Shown here piece after piece: positions 32,790-40,779 of a DNA stretch of 64,000 nt. A program made the translations under genes and the position numbers. Below the pieces are notes generated by a model. The model was not told the DNA's origin. It made no database searches and saw only the letters and a list, made by a program, of their open reading frames with translations. Numbering within the stretch: the first letter of the stretch is position 1; every line of letters starts with the position of its first letter. Source of the DNA: Ornithinimicrobium avium (lineage in GTDB: Bacteria; Actinomycetota; Actinomycetes; Actinomycetales; Dermatophilaceae); the NCBI RefSeq assembly GCF_003351765.1, contig NZ_CP031229.1:2170001-2234000 (forward strand), given 5' to 3'.

Positions 32790-34283
32790 CTAGGGGCGGT
32801 CGGCGAACCACCCGGCGGGGGCCGGGCGGGTGTTGTGCCAGATGTGCTTGGTCTCGAGGTACTCGTGCAGGCCGGCGACGCCGAGCTCGCGCCCGACGCC
32901 GGACTGCTTCATGCCGCCCCACTCGGCCTGCGGCACGTAGGGGTGGTAGTCGTTGATCCAGATCGTGCCGTGGCGCAGCCGGCGGGCGACCCGCTCGGCG
33001 CGGCCCGCGTCCTGGCTCCACACGGCGCCGGCCAGCCCGTAGATGGTGTCGTTGCCCAGGGCGACGGCGGCGTCCTCCGCCTCGTCCCGGGTGGCTCCCG
33101 CGAACGTCTCGACGGTGAGGACCGGCCCGAACGACTCGTCCCGGACGCAGGACATCGTGCGGTCGCAGCCGTCGAGGATGGTCGGCGGGTAGTAGGAGCC
33201 GAGCGCCAGGTCCCCCTCCTCCGGGACGGTGCCGCCGCAACGGACGACGGCACCCTCGGCCCGGGCGGCCTCGACGTGGGCGACGACCTTGTCCCGGTGC
33301 GCGTCGCTGATCAGCGGGCCGGTCTCGGCGTCCTCGTCGAACGGGCCGCCGAGCCGGATCTGACCGGCGCGGCGCACCAGCTCGTCGACGACCTCGTCGT
33401 GGACGCTCTCCTCGACGAGGAGCCGCGCGCCGGCCGAGCACACCTGCCCGGAGTCCAGAAAGATCGCGGTGAGGGCGTTGTCGATGGCGGCCGGCAGGTC
33501 GGCGTCGGCGAAGACGACGTTGGGGTTCTTGCCGCCGAGCTCGAGGGCGACGCGCTTCACGGTGCCGGCGGCCGCGGCCATGATCGCCCGGCCGGTGTGC
33601 AGGCCGCCGGTGAAGGACACCAGGTCGACGTCGGGGTGCTGCGTGAGGATCGCGCCCACATCGGCGCCGGTGCCGAGCACGAGGTTGCCGACCCCAGCGG
33701 GCAGCCCGACCCGGTCGAGCGCGCCGAGCAGCCACATCGCGGTCTGCGGGGTGAGCTCGCTGGGCTTGAGCACGAAGGTGTTGCCGGCGGCCAGGGCCGG
33801 CGCCACCTTCCACGCCGTCTGCAGCAGCGGGTAGTTCCACGGCGTGATCAGGGCGCAGACCCCGACCGGCTCGTGCACGACCCGGGCGGAGACGTCCGGC
33901 AGGCCGGTGTCCACCACGCGCCCTGCCTCGCTCTGCACGAGCGCGGCGAAGTGGCGGAAGACGCCGACGATGTCCTGCATGTCGAGCCGGGACTCGACCA
34001 TCCGCTTGCCGGTGTCCAGGGACTCCAGCCGGGACACCTCCTCCAGCTCGGCCTCGAGCAGGTCCGCGAGCCGGGTGAGCACGGCCGCGCGCTCGGGGGT
34101 GGGGGTGGCCGGCCAGGGTCCCTCGTCGAAGGCGCGGCGGGCGGCGGCGACGGCGGCCTGCGCGTCCTCGGCACCGCCCTCGGCGACCGTGGCGGCGACG
34201 GAGCGGTCGGCGGGGCAGATGATGTCGCGCGTCCGGCCGGAGGCGGCGTCGCACCACCGGCCGTCGATGAACAGGCTCGGCAC
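32790..34283 (-). CDS. betB: Betaine aldehyde dehydrogenase
   Basis: 497 aa NAD-dependent aldehyde dehydrogenase forming glycine betaine. Motifs: TPWNYPLLQTAWKVAPALAA, KPSELTPQTAMWLL, the general base Glu in VALELGGKNPNVVF near residue 253 and the nucleophile Cys in DSGQVCSAGARLLVEE near residue 287. GTG 34283 is chosen for AGGAG seven bases upstream; a longer frame to 34331 would enter the operator. First gene of the bet operon, divergent from the TetR-type gene. Confidence 0.9.
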   Translation of the reverse strand: MPSLFIDGRWCDAASGRTRDIICPADRSVAATVAEGGAEDAQAAVAAARRAFDEGPWPATPTPERAAVLTRLADLLEAELEEVSRLESLDTGKRMVESRLDMQDIVGVFRHFAALVQSEAGRVVDTGLPDVSARVVHEPVGVCALITPWNYPLLQTAWKVAPALAAGNTFVLKPSELTPQTAMWLLGALDRVGLPAGVGNLVLGTGADVGAILTQHPDVDLVSFTGGLHTGRAIMAAAAGTVKRVALELGGKNPNVVFADADLPAAIDNALTAIFLDSGQVCSAGARLLVEESVHDEVVDELVRRAGQIRLGGPFDEDAETGPLISDAHRDKVVAHVEAARAEGAVVRCGGTVPEEGDLALGSYYPPTILDGCDRTMSCVRDESFGPVLTVETFAGATRDEAEDAAVALGNDTIYGLAGAVWSQDAGRAERVARRLRHGTIWINDYHPYVPQAEWGGMKQSGVGRELGVAGLHEYLETKHIWHNTRPAPAGWFADRP

Positions 34284-34348
34284 AACACGTCTCCTGCCAG
34301 CACGCGGGTGCGAGACCGTGAGGCGCACCACGGGCGATTACGGGGATA

Positions 34349-34381
34349 TAACGGTCGTTACACGGTGGGTAACGGACGTTA
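34349..34381. promoter_or_regulatory. Paired TAACG-N2-CGTTA operators between betB and the TetR gene
   Basis: TAACGGTCGTTA (34349-34360) and TAACGGACGTTA (34370-34381) are dyads with perfect five-base arms, 21 bases apart centre to centre, that is two helical turns. They lie in the divergent promoter region, 11 bases before the TetR start. This is the arrangement expected for a BetI-like repressor. Confidence 0.75.
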
Positions 34382-34391
34382 TACTTCCAGT

Positions 34392-35042
34392 GTGCCGGCG
34401 AAAAGACAACCCCCTCTTCCGGTCCGGGAGCGCCTGCTCGACGCCGTGGACCATCTGCTCTTCGTCGAGGGAGTCATCGCCACCCCGGTCGACGACATCC
34501 TGAAGCTGGCCGAGGCCTCGCCGCCCAGCCTCTACAAGCACTTCGGCAGCAAGGACGGCCTCATCACCGCCGCCCTCGAGCGGCGCCTGGCCGTCTGGAC
34601 CCGCTACTGGGACGAGGCGATGGAGCAGGCGGGCACCCAGCTCGAGCGCGTGCTCTCGGTGTGGCCGGCGCTGCGCGCCTACCAGACCACCTCGCTGGAG
34701 GAGCGCTGGTGCGCGTTCAGCGGAACGACGGCGGCGATCAAGGACAAGAGCGAGGAGCTCACGGCGGTGCTCGAGGCCGAGACCCGCCTGCTGCGCACCC
34801 GGACCGCGGCGCTCGTCGACGAGCTGGGCCTGGCGCCGCGCGCCTCCGCACGGCTGACGAACGAGCTGGTCATCGCCTACCTCGGGACGATGGCGATGAT
34901 GCTGCGCGAGCCCTACCTGCACGCGATCGACGACGGCGAGGCTACCGCGCGCTCGCTGCTGCAGGCGGCGCTGACCCGGGCGGACGGTCCGGCGCGCGAC
35001 CTCGTGGACGAGCTGGTCGCGGCGGGCCAGGCGTCGCGCTGA
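34392..35042 (+). CDS. TetR-family regulator (BetI-like role)
   Basis: 216 aa. N-terminal HTH: RERLLDAVDHLLFVEGVIAT, then VDDILKLAEASPPSLYKHFG with the usual YKHFGSKDGLI after the recognition helix. The C-terminal ligand domain is unassigned. GTG 34392 follows the second operator by 10 bases, suggesting autoregulation. Divergent from betB; control of choline genes is inferred from position and the two dyads. Sequence alone does not prove orthology to BetI. Confidence 0.85.
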   Translation: MPAKRQPPLPVRERLLDAVDHLLFVEGVIATPVDDILKLAEASPPSLYKHFGSKDGLITAALERRLAVWTRYWDEAMEQAGTQLERVLSVWPALRAYQTTSLEERWCAFSGTTAAIKDKSEELTAVLEAETRLLRTRTAALVDELGLAPRASARLTNELVIAYLGTMAMMLREPYLHAIDDGEATARSLLQAALTRADGPARDLVDELVAAGQASR

Positions 35043-35306
35043 CCGCGCACCGGTCACACGGTGGTTCTGCGCGCTCCTTGTCGGGTGGAGCAGGCGCGGG
35101 AGATGCCGGCCCGGGCGTCGGAGCCAGCCACGAGGGTGCGTCAGGCCGCCCCTCGTGGGCCACCGGCGAGCGGCTTCGGCACGGTACGCACCGCCGAGGT
35201 CAGGTCCGACGGATCGAGCTGTGCGCGCTCATCCGGGATATGTGGGAGATCGACGCCGGAGAGGCTCGTGATAGACCGGAGATCCGCCGAGAGTCGGCCG
35301 TTCCGA
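35043..35306. other. Intergenic stretch without recognisable gene
   Basis: 264 bases between the TetR-type stop and repeat family B. Short open frames exist on both strands but none has a ribosome site or recognisable protein. I see no clear RNA gene. Confidence 0.5.
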
Positions 35307-35398
35307 GATCCGTCCCGGCGACACGCCGCACGGCGTCGGCCACAGCGTGCACATAAACGCTGTGGCCGCTCCGGATCGGCGTGTCGTCGGCACGGATC
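35307..35398. repeat. Palindromic repeat family B, copy 2 (well preserved)
   Basis: Outer 22-base arms (35307-35328 and 35377-35398) pair at 20 of 22 positions, key words GATCCGT and ACGGATC. Inside lies a perfect 11-base hairpin GGCCACAGCGT / ACGCTGTGGCC with an 8-base loop. The centre matches the copy at 28255-28344. Both copies are about 90 bases long and lie in convergent gaps. Confidence 0.8.
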
Positions 35399-35424
35399 GC
35401 ACTTTTCTGCCGCGCGTCGCGCGG

Positions 35425-35640
35425 TCACAGTCGCAGATGGAGGCGCAGCGCTTCGTCGACCGCTGCCATGAGGCCTGGCGGAACTCGGCCTACTGCAGAG
35501 CCGACCCGCTCAACGGCGACCGAACGCACCTGCTCAGCTCGGGCTTGGAGTCTCTGGGCAGTCCTGTCTCGTCCGCGGGCAGCAGCACCTGGAACGGAAA
35601 GACCTGCTCCACGTCCGCCCGTTCAATCCTGGCCACGCGC
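35425..35640 (-). pseudogene. Remnant of a mazF/pemK-type toxin gene (5' lost, frameshifted)
   Basis: Read on the minus strand, one frame gives VEQVFPFQVLLPADETGLPR followed by DSK, the next frame gives EQVRSVAVERVGSAVGRVPP and MAAVDEALRLHLRL then TGA at 35425-35427. Together they match the C-terminal half of MazF/PemK mRNA interferases. The switch occurs near 35545, consistent with loss of one G in AAGGCC. The N-terminal half, with the first catalytic strands, is missing; the fragment abuts the esterase end. No mazE antitoxin is seen. A decayed toxin-antitoxin locus is the best reading; a sequencing error could explain the frameshift but not the missing N-terminus. Confidence 0.75.
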
Positions 35641-35685
35641 AGGGCACCGGCGGCAACGGCTCTCGGACGCATGCCGGTCCTGGTC

Positions 35686-36429
35686 TCAGCAGAACCGCGG
35701 CAGGTGGTGCGCCAGCTGCTTGCGCCACCACGGCCAGTCGTGGGCGCTGTCGTGGCCCCAGACGTCCAGCTCGTGCGGGATCTGCTTCTGGGCGAGCAGG
35801 TCGGCCAGCTGGTGGGCGCCGGGCAGGCTCTTGGTCGGGTGTACCTCGAACGCCCCCTGCCCGACGACGAGAAGGATGTTGGCGTTGGCGCGGACCCAGC
35901 CCAGGTGGTCCCCGGACATGCCGGGCACGTAGGCGCAGGGGTTGGCGAAGTAGGTGGCCTGCCCGATGTCGCCCCATCCGTGCCAGGCCGTCGGGTCGTA
36001 GCTGCCGGACAGCCCGATCGCGACCGGGAAGAGGTCGGGGCGCTTCAGCCCGAGGTTCACGGCGTGGTAGGCGCCCATGCTGGCACCGGTGGTGATGGCG
36101 CCGGCGTGCCCGGGCGAGTCCCGGTCGACCAGAGGCATGACCGTGTCGATCACCCACCGCTCGTAGACGCCGTGCCGACGGGCCCGCTCCTCTGTCGGCA
36201 GTGAGTTCTGCGACCAGGTGAGGTGGTCGAAGGAGTCCACCGCGTAGACCTTGAGCCGGCCGCCCTCGACGAGGTCGGCGACCGCGTCGACCATGCCGTT
36301 GTTCTCAAAGTCCCAGGCCCGCCCGGCCTCCGAGGGGAAGACCACCAGCGGGCGGCCCCAGTGCCCGTAGCGGATGACCGTCCCGCGACCCACGCCCTCG
36401 GTGTCGAGCTCGACCTGCACCCGCTCCAT
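35686..36429 (-). CDS. Putative esterase (alpha/beta hydrolase, esterase D/PF00756 type)
   Basis: 247 aa. The nucleophile elbow is TTGASMGAYHAVNLGL near residue 118 and the probable catalytic His is in WGHDSAHDWPWWRKQLAHHL at the C-terminus. The N-terminal strands (GRPLVVFPSEAGRAWDFENN) and SYDPTAWHGW are typical of this esterase family, whose members include S-formylglutathione hydrolase-like and siderophore-type esterases. No signal peptide. GGAGGAG precedes the ATG at 36429; a longer frame to 36594 would cover a perfect inverted repeat. Substrate unknown. Confidence 0.82.
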   Translation of the reverse strand: MERVQVELDTEGVGRGTVIRYGHWGRPLVVFPSEAGRAWDFENNGMVDAVADLVEGGRLKVYAVDSFDHLTWSQNSLPTEERARRHGVYERWVIDTVMPLVDRDSPGHAGAITTGASMGAYHAVNLGLKRPDLFPVAIGLSGSYDPTAWHGWGDIGQATYFANPCAYVPGMSGDHLGWVRANANILLVVGQGAFEVHPTKSLPGAHQLADLLAQKQIPHELDVWGHDSAHDWPWWRKQLAHHLPRFC

Positions 36430-36556
36430 CGACTCCTCCTCGCACCGGGTCCGCCGCCGACCGGCGGGACGGTGGGCCAAGCCTGCCACACGCATGGCAC
36501 CGCGAAGGACCGTCGACACCCGTGGATCCGTGCAACAAATCAGTCCACAGGATGAC

Positions 36557-36594
36557 GTGCACCACCATTCCGCGCCACCACAATGGTGGTGCAC
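36557..36594. promoter_or_regulatory. 13-bp perfect inverted repeat, operator or hairpin
   Basis: GTGCACCACCATT and AATGGTGGTGCAC pair exactly around 12 bases. It lies in the 424-base divergent gap (36430-36853) between the esterase and the sensor kinase, nearer the esterase. No gene is seen in this gap. Confidence 0.55.
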
Positions 36595-36669
36595 CGCAGC
36601 CAGGCCCGTGACGGACGTGCGGGACGGTGACGGAAGCAGACCGGGTCCTCACGGACGAGGCATGCTCGT

Positions 36670-36697
36670 CACGCACGTCCGGGCCGCGACGTGCGTG
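36670..36697. promoter_or_regulatory. 10-bp perfect inverted repeat
   Basis: CACGCACGTC and GACGTGCGTG separated by 8 bases, in the same divergent gap. Related words GGACGTGCGGGAC and GCACGTCCGGG flank it, so several copies of a GACGTGC-type half-site are present. Confidence 0.5.
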
Positions 36698-36733
36698 GTC
36701 GGCAGGGGTACCACCACGTCTACTGCACCGCAC

Positions 36734-36771
36734 GCTCGTCCCTGTCGCTGCAGGGGGCGACAGGGACGAGC
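36734..36771. promoter_or_regulatory. 14-bp perfect inverted repeat upstream of the sensor kinase
   Basis: GCTCGTCCCTGTCG and CGACAGGGACGAGC around a 10-base loop, 82 bases before the kinase start. It could form a stable leader hairpin or bind a dimeric regulator such as the adjacent NarL-type protein. Confidence 0.55.
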
Positions 36772-36853
36772 ACCCCTGACGGCACCCGCGCCGACCCGCC
36801 GCTCTGCTATCAATGACCCACCGGGGCCAGGCAGGGAAGGAGCACCGACGACG

Positions 36854-38131
36854 ATGACGGCACGCACGGCACCCCTCGACGCCGATCCCGTCCCGGGCCG
36901 CTCCCTGCTGCGCCGGGCGACCTTCGTGCTGTTCACCCTCGGTGCGCTGCTGCTCGACGCGCTGATGACCGTCCCGCCCGCGGCCGACCTCGAGCACGGT
37001 CACCACTTCACCGCGTTCGGGGTGTGGCACACCTCGGTGGGCACCTTCGTCGCCCTGATGGCTCTCGCGTATGCCGTCCTCCTCCTCCGCCGGCGCCTCC
37101 CCCTGGCGGTGCTGGCCTACACCGGGGCGCTCTCGGTCCTGCTGACCTTCACCCACGAGTGGTCCCAGCCGCTCACCGGAGCGCTCGTGTGCACCTTCAC
37201 CGCGGCCAGCCTGGCGGCGACCCGCCGGACCGCGCGCGTCGCCCTCGCGCTGGCCCTGGCCGCCACCCTCACCACCAGCGTGATCAGCATGGGCCGCCTC
37301 GACCTCGGCACCCTCTTCCCGATCGCCCTGGTGGGGACGGTCACCTGGGCGGTCTGGCTCTTCGGCCGGCGCGAGCACCTCGCGCGGGTCACCGCGGCGG
37401 GGCTGCGCGACCGGCTCGAGGAGCACGGCGAGGAGGCTGCCCTGCAGGAGCGGCGGCGGATCGCCCGCGAGCTGCACGACATACTGGCCCACTCGGTGAG
37501 CGCCATGATGATGCAGGCCGCCGGCGCCAAGGCGATCACCCACGGGGCGCGGCTGGACGCCCCGGACGATCCCCGCCTGGAGACCGTCGAGCGGGCCCTG
37601 TCCACGATCGAGAACACCGGGTCGCAGAGCATGCGCGAGCTGCACCGGCTGCTCGGCGCGCTGCGCGGCGACGACGCGGAGCCGGACCGAAGCGACGTGA
37701 CCAGCTCCCATCCCGGCCTGGCCGACGTCGAGCGGCTCGCCGAGCTGACCCGGCAGAGCGGGCTCGTCGTCGAGCTGCGCAGCTCCGGGGACGTCGTCCG
37801 GCTCGACCCGTCGGTGGGGCTCGCGGCCTACCGGGTCGTGCAGGAGGCGCTGGCCAACGCGATGAAGCACTCCGGCCGCGGCGGCGTCGTCGAGGTCTTC
37901 CACACCTGGCTGCCCGACCGGCTGCAGCTGCAGGTGCGCACCCGCGACGGGCACGAGGGCACCCTGCAGACCGTGCACAGCTCGGGCACGGGCCTGCTCG
38001 GCCTGCGCGAGCGCGTCGAGCTCATGGGCGGCACCTTCGAGTCCGGGATCGTCGGCGAGGAGTTCGTGACCACCGCGGTCCTCCCGCTCACTCCGGTCCC
38101 GTACGGCGCGCGGGTCGGCGGGGGCGGATGA
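36854..38131 (+). CDS. Two-component sensor histidine kinase, NarL-partner (HisKA_3) type
   Basis: 425 aa. N-terminal membrane domain with about 5-6 helices (residues 20-175) and no large extracellular sensor. DHp domain: ERRRIARELHDILAHSVSAM with the phospho-His near residue 206. ATPase domain: AYRVVQEALANAMKHSG (N-box) near residue 330 and SGTGLLGLRERVELMGGTFE (G2) near residue 380. The G1 region is weak. ATG 36854 has AAGGAG 11 bases upstream, a long spacing. Coupled by ATGA to its response regulator. The signal is unknown. Confidence 0.88.
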   Translation: MTARTAPLDADPVPGRSLLRRATFVLFTLGALLLDALMTVPPAADLEHGHHFTAFGVWHTSVGTFVALMALAYAVLLLRRRLPLAVLAYTGALSVLLTFTHEWSQPLTGALVCTFTAASLAATRRTARVALALALAATLTTSVISMGRLDLGTLFPIALVGTVTWAVWLFGRREHLARVTAAGLRDRLEEHGEEAALQERRRIARELHDILAHSVSAMMMQAAGAKAITHGARLDAPDDPRLETVERALSTIENTGSQSMRELHRLLGALRGDDAEPDRSDVTSSHPGLADVERLAELTRQSGLVVELRSSGDVVRLDPSVGLAAYRVVQEALANAMKHSGRGGVVEVFHTWLPDRLQLQVRTRDGHEGTLQTVHSSGTGLLGLRERVELMGGTFESGIVGEEFVTTAVLPLTPVPYGARVGGGG

Positions 38132-38793
38132 TGCTGCGGGTGGTGGTCGCCGACGACCAGCGGGAGGTGCGCGACGGCCTGGCGATGATGCTCTCCGCCG
38201 AGCCGGACATCACGCTGGTCGGCCTGGCCGAGGACGGCGTGCAGGCCGTCGCGATGGTCCAGCGCGACCGGCCCGACGTCGTGGTCATGGACGTGCGGAT
38301 GCCCGGCATCGACGGGATCGAGGCGACCCGACGGATCACCGCCGACCGGGACGATCCCGACGCCGTCACCGCGGTGCTGGTCATCACCACCTTCGACCAC
38401 GACGAGGCGCTCTACGGGGCGCTGCGGGCGGGGGCGTCGGGCTACATGCTCAAGCACGCGGCGCCGGCCGTGCTGGCCGAGGCGATCCGGGCGGTCGGCG
38501 CGGGCGGTGCCTGGATCGACGCCAGCGTCGCGCCCAAGGTGGTGGACACCCTGCGCGCGAGCGCCCCGGTCGACGCCTCCGGCCGGCCCACCCTGGAGAA
38601 CCTCTCCCCCCGCGAGATCGAGGTGCTGCGCCACATGGGCACCGCCCCGACCAACAGCGAGCTGGCCGCGCGGCTGTTCGTCTCGGAGTCGACGGTCAAG
38701 ACGCACATCTCACGGCTGCTGATGAAGACCGGCTCCCACGACCGGGCCCAGCTGGTCGCGCTGGCCTACCGCTCGGGGCTGGTCCGGCCCTGA
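38128..38793 (+). CDS. NarL/LuxR-family response regulator
   Basis: 221 aa. Receiver domain: VVVADDQREVRDGLAMML, phospho-acceptor Asp in PDVVVMDVRMPGIDG near residue 54, switch Thr in VLVITTF and Lys in GYMLKHAAP. The C-terminal LuxR HTH is LSPREIEVLRHMG followed by LFVSESTVKTHISRLLMKTG. The start overlaps the kinase stop (ATGATG). Its targets are not obvious; the divergent esterase and its own promoter dyads are candidates. Confidence 0.92.
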   Translation: MMLRVVVADDQREVRDGLAMMLSAEPDITLVGLAEDGVQAVAMVQRDRPDVVVMDVRMPGIDGIEATRRITADRDDPDAVTAVLVITTFDHDEALYGALRAGASGYMLKHAAPAVLAEAIRAVGAGGAWIDASVAPKVVDTLRASAPVDASGRPTLENLSPREIEVLRHMGTAPTNSELAARLFVSESTVKTHISRLLMKTGSHDRAQLVALAYRSGLVRP

Positions 38794-38807
38794 GCCGGGC
38801 GGCCGGA

Positions 38808-38851
38808 CCCCGTCCGGGCACCACCCGCAGGGCAGACGAGCCTGGACGGGG
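38808..38851. terminator. Weak inverted repeat after the response regulator
   Basis: CCCCGTCC (38808-38815) and GGACGGGG (38844-38851) flank 28 bases, 14 bases after the regulator stop. Possible terminator before the dap operon promoter, which must lie in 38852-39006; I cannot place its -10/-35 with confidence. Confidence 0.35.
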
Positions 38852-39006
38852 CGTACCGACTTTTCGCCGGTCTGGCCGCCCCGCGCAGCGCTTCGACGCT
38901 CGCTGGCAGGAGATCGTCCGGCGGAGGCCCGCTCCCACCGTAAACCCTTTCTGACCTGCGGTGATGCCGTCAAAGAGAGCGCTCGTAGCACCCCATACTG
39001 GAGCGC

Positions 39007-39747
39007 ATGACCACCCTGATCGGCCTCCTCGGGACCGGGCGCCTCGGCTCGGCGATCCGCCACGCCGCGGCCGCCCAGGATGACCTCGAGGTCCGCTGGT
39101 CGGTCGGTCGCGGGCCGGTCCCGGACGCGCGGGTGGACGTCGCGATCGACGTCAGCGCGGCGGCCGCCGTCCCGGGGCACCTGGCGTGGGCGCAGCGGAC
39201 CGGCACCCCGGTCGTGGTCGGCACGACCGGCTGGGACCTCACGCTCCTGGACGACCTCGCCCCCGAGGCGCAGGTGCTGGTCGCGCCCAACTTCTCCGTC
39301 GGCGTCGCCCTGGTGCGGCGGCTGGCCCTCGTCCTCGGCGGGTATGCCGCGCGCTCCCCCGTCCCGGTCGACCTCGCGGTCACCGACACCCACCACCGGC
39401 ACAAGGTCGATGCCCCCAGCGGCACCGCGCTGACGCTGCGCGAGGCGCTGGCCGAGGGCGCCGGCCGTCCCGTCGGCTCGGTGCAGACCACCAGCCTGCG
39501 GGTCGGCTCGGTCGTCGGCGACCACGAGGTCGTGGCCGCCTCGCAGCTGGAGACCATCACGCTGCGCCACAGCGCGCACGGACGTGACCTGTTCGCCGCC
39601 GGCGCGCTCACCGCCGCGCGCTGGCTGCTCCGGCGCCCCCGCCCGGGCGTCCACACCCTCGACGACCTCGCCGAGGACCACCTGCACGCCCTGCTCGCCT
39701 CCTCCTGCGAGCACGGCGCACCCATCGGCGCCCCGGCACCCGCCTGA
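39007..39747 (+). CDS. dapB: 4-hydroxy-tetrahydrodipicolinate reductase
   Basis: 246 aa. NAD(P) motif LIGLLGTGRLGSAIRHAAAA is at residues 4-23, VVVGTTGWDLTLL near residue 70, and the catalytic/substrate segment DTHHRHKVDAPSGTALTLRE near residue 125, with the catalytic His and Lys and the DAPSGTA substrate loop. It reduces the DapA product to tetrahydrodipicolinate. First gene of a five-gene operon. Its fingerprint GTGRLG differs from the GxxGRMG common in housekeeping DapB, and the nucleotide-binding half is shortened, which suggests a divergent copy. Confidence 0.85.
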   Translation: MTTLIGLLGTGRLGSAIRHAAAAQDDLEVRWSVGRGPVPDARVDVAIDVSAAAAVPGHLAWAQRTGTPVVVGTTGWDLTLLDDLAPEAQVLVAPNFSVGVALVRRLALVLGGYAARSPVPVDLAVTDTHHRHKVDAPSGTALTLREALAEGAGRPVGSVQTTSLRVGSVVGDHEVVAASQLETITLRHSAHGRDLFAAGALTAARWLLRRPRPGVHTLDDLAEDHLHALLASSCEHGAPIGAPAPA

Positions 39748-39774
39748 GCGCCACCGAGAAGAAGAGAGCCCGAC

Positions 39775-40779
39775 ATGTCCACCACCGCGGCCCCGCACAC
39801 TACCGGCGGATCCCCCTTCACCGGCCTGAGCGTCGCCCTGGCGACGCCCTTCCTGACCGGTGCCGGCGCGGACGGGGACGGGCGAAAGCCGCTGGTGGAC
39901 CATGCCGCGTTCGGACGGCTCGTGGAGCACGTGCTGGCCGAGAGGCACGGCGTCGACCACCTGGTCGTCCTCGGCTCCACCGGCGAGGCCGCCACCGTCG
40001 ACGACGTGGAGCGGCACGCGCTCGTGCGCCAGGCGGTGCAGGCGGCGCGTGCCCACGACCCGCGGGTCCGTGTCGTGGTCGGCACCGGCCACAACGAGAC
40101 CGGGCGGGCCTGCGACCTCGCCGCGCAGGCGGTCGCCGCCGGCGCCGACGGGCTGCTCGTCGTGACGCCCTACTACAACAAGCCGCAGGTCGCCGGGGTC
40201 GTCGCGCACTTCCGGGCGGTCGCGCAGGCCGTGCCGGGCACGCCGATCGTCGCCTACAACGTCCCGGGCCGCACCGGCTCGAACCTGACGCCCGAGGCGA
40301 TGCGCGCCCTGTGGCAGATCGAGCAGGTCGTCGCGCTCAAGGAGTCCTCCGGCGACCTGCGGCAGATGACCCGCCTGTGCCAGGAGGCTCCCGCCGGGAG
40401 GTCGGTCCTGGCCGGCGACGACGACCTGGCGCTGCCCGCGATCGCGGTCGGGGCGCGGGGCCTGGTCTCCGTCGCCGCCAACCTCGCGCCGGTCGAGACC
40501 GCCGAGCTCGTGCACGCCGCCCTGGCCGATGACCTGTGCACCGCGCGGGAGCGGGCCGCGCTGCTCGCGCCGCTGATGGAGGCGATGTTCGTCGAGACCA
40601 ACCCGGTGCCGGTGAAGGCCGGCCTGGCCTGCCTCGGCCTGGGCACCGCGTCCGTGCGGCTGCCGCTCGTCCCGGCCGAGCCGGCCACCTGGACCCGCGT
40701 CCAGCGGGCCCTCGCCGGGCTGCAGGCCCACCGCCGCACCGCCCGGATCGCCGGGCGCCTCGTGGGGGCCGCGTCGTGA
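39775..40779 (+). CDS. dapA: 4-hydroxy-tetrahydrodipicolinate synthase
   Basis: 334 aa, class I aldolase barrel condensing pyruvate with aspartate semialdehyde. LVVLGSTGEAATVDDVERHA near residue 62, the Tyr/Arg segment VAYNVPGRTGSNLTPEA near residue 160, and the Schiff-base Lys in VALKESSGDLRQM near residue 185 are all present. A 14-residue N-terminal extension precedes the fold. GAAGAAGAGA lies before the ATG at 39775. It is followed by dapD in a GTGA overlap. Confidence 0.9.
   Translation: MSTTAAPHTTGGSPFTGLSVALATPFLTGAGADGDGRKPLVDHAAFGRLVEHVLAERHGVDHLVVLGSTGEAATVDDVERHALVRQAVQAARAHDPRVRVVVGTGHNETGRACDLAAQAVAAGADGLLVVTPYYNKPQVAGVVAHFRAVAQAVPGTPIVAYNVPGRTGSNLTPEAMRALWQIEQVVALKESSGDLRQMTRLCQEAPAGRSVLAGDDDLALPAIAVGARGLVSVAANLAPVETAELVHAALADDLCTARERAALLAPLMEAMFVETNPVPVKAGLACLGLGTASVRLPLVPAEPATWTRVQRALAGLQAHRRTARIAGRLVGAAS

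Noticed and set aside
35061..35471. Short plus-strand frames in the gap after the TetR-type gene
   Set aside because: No ribosome site or recognisable motif; they cross the family B palindrome and the mazF remnant read on the wrong strand.
36430..36594. N-terminal extension of the esterase to 36594
   Set aside because: The extension has no family similarity and would cover a perfect 13-bp inverted repeat; GGAGGAG supports ATG 36429.
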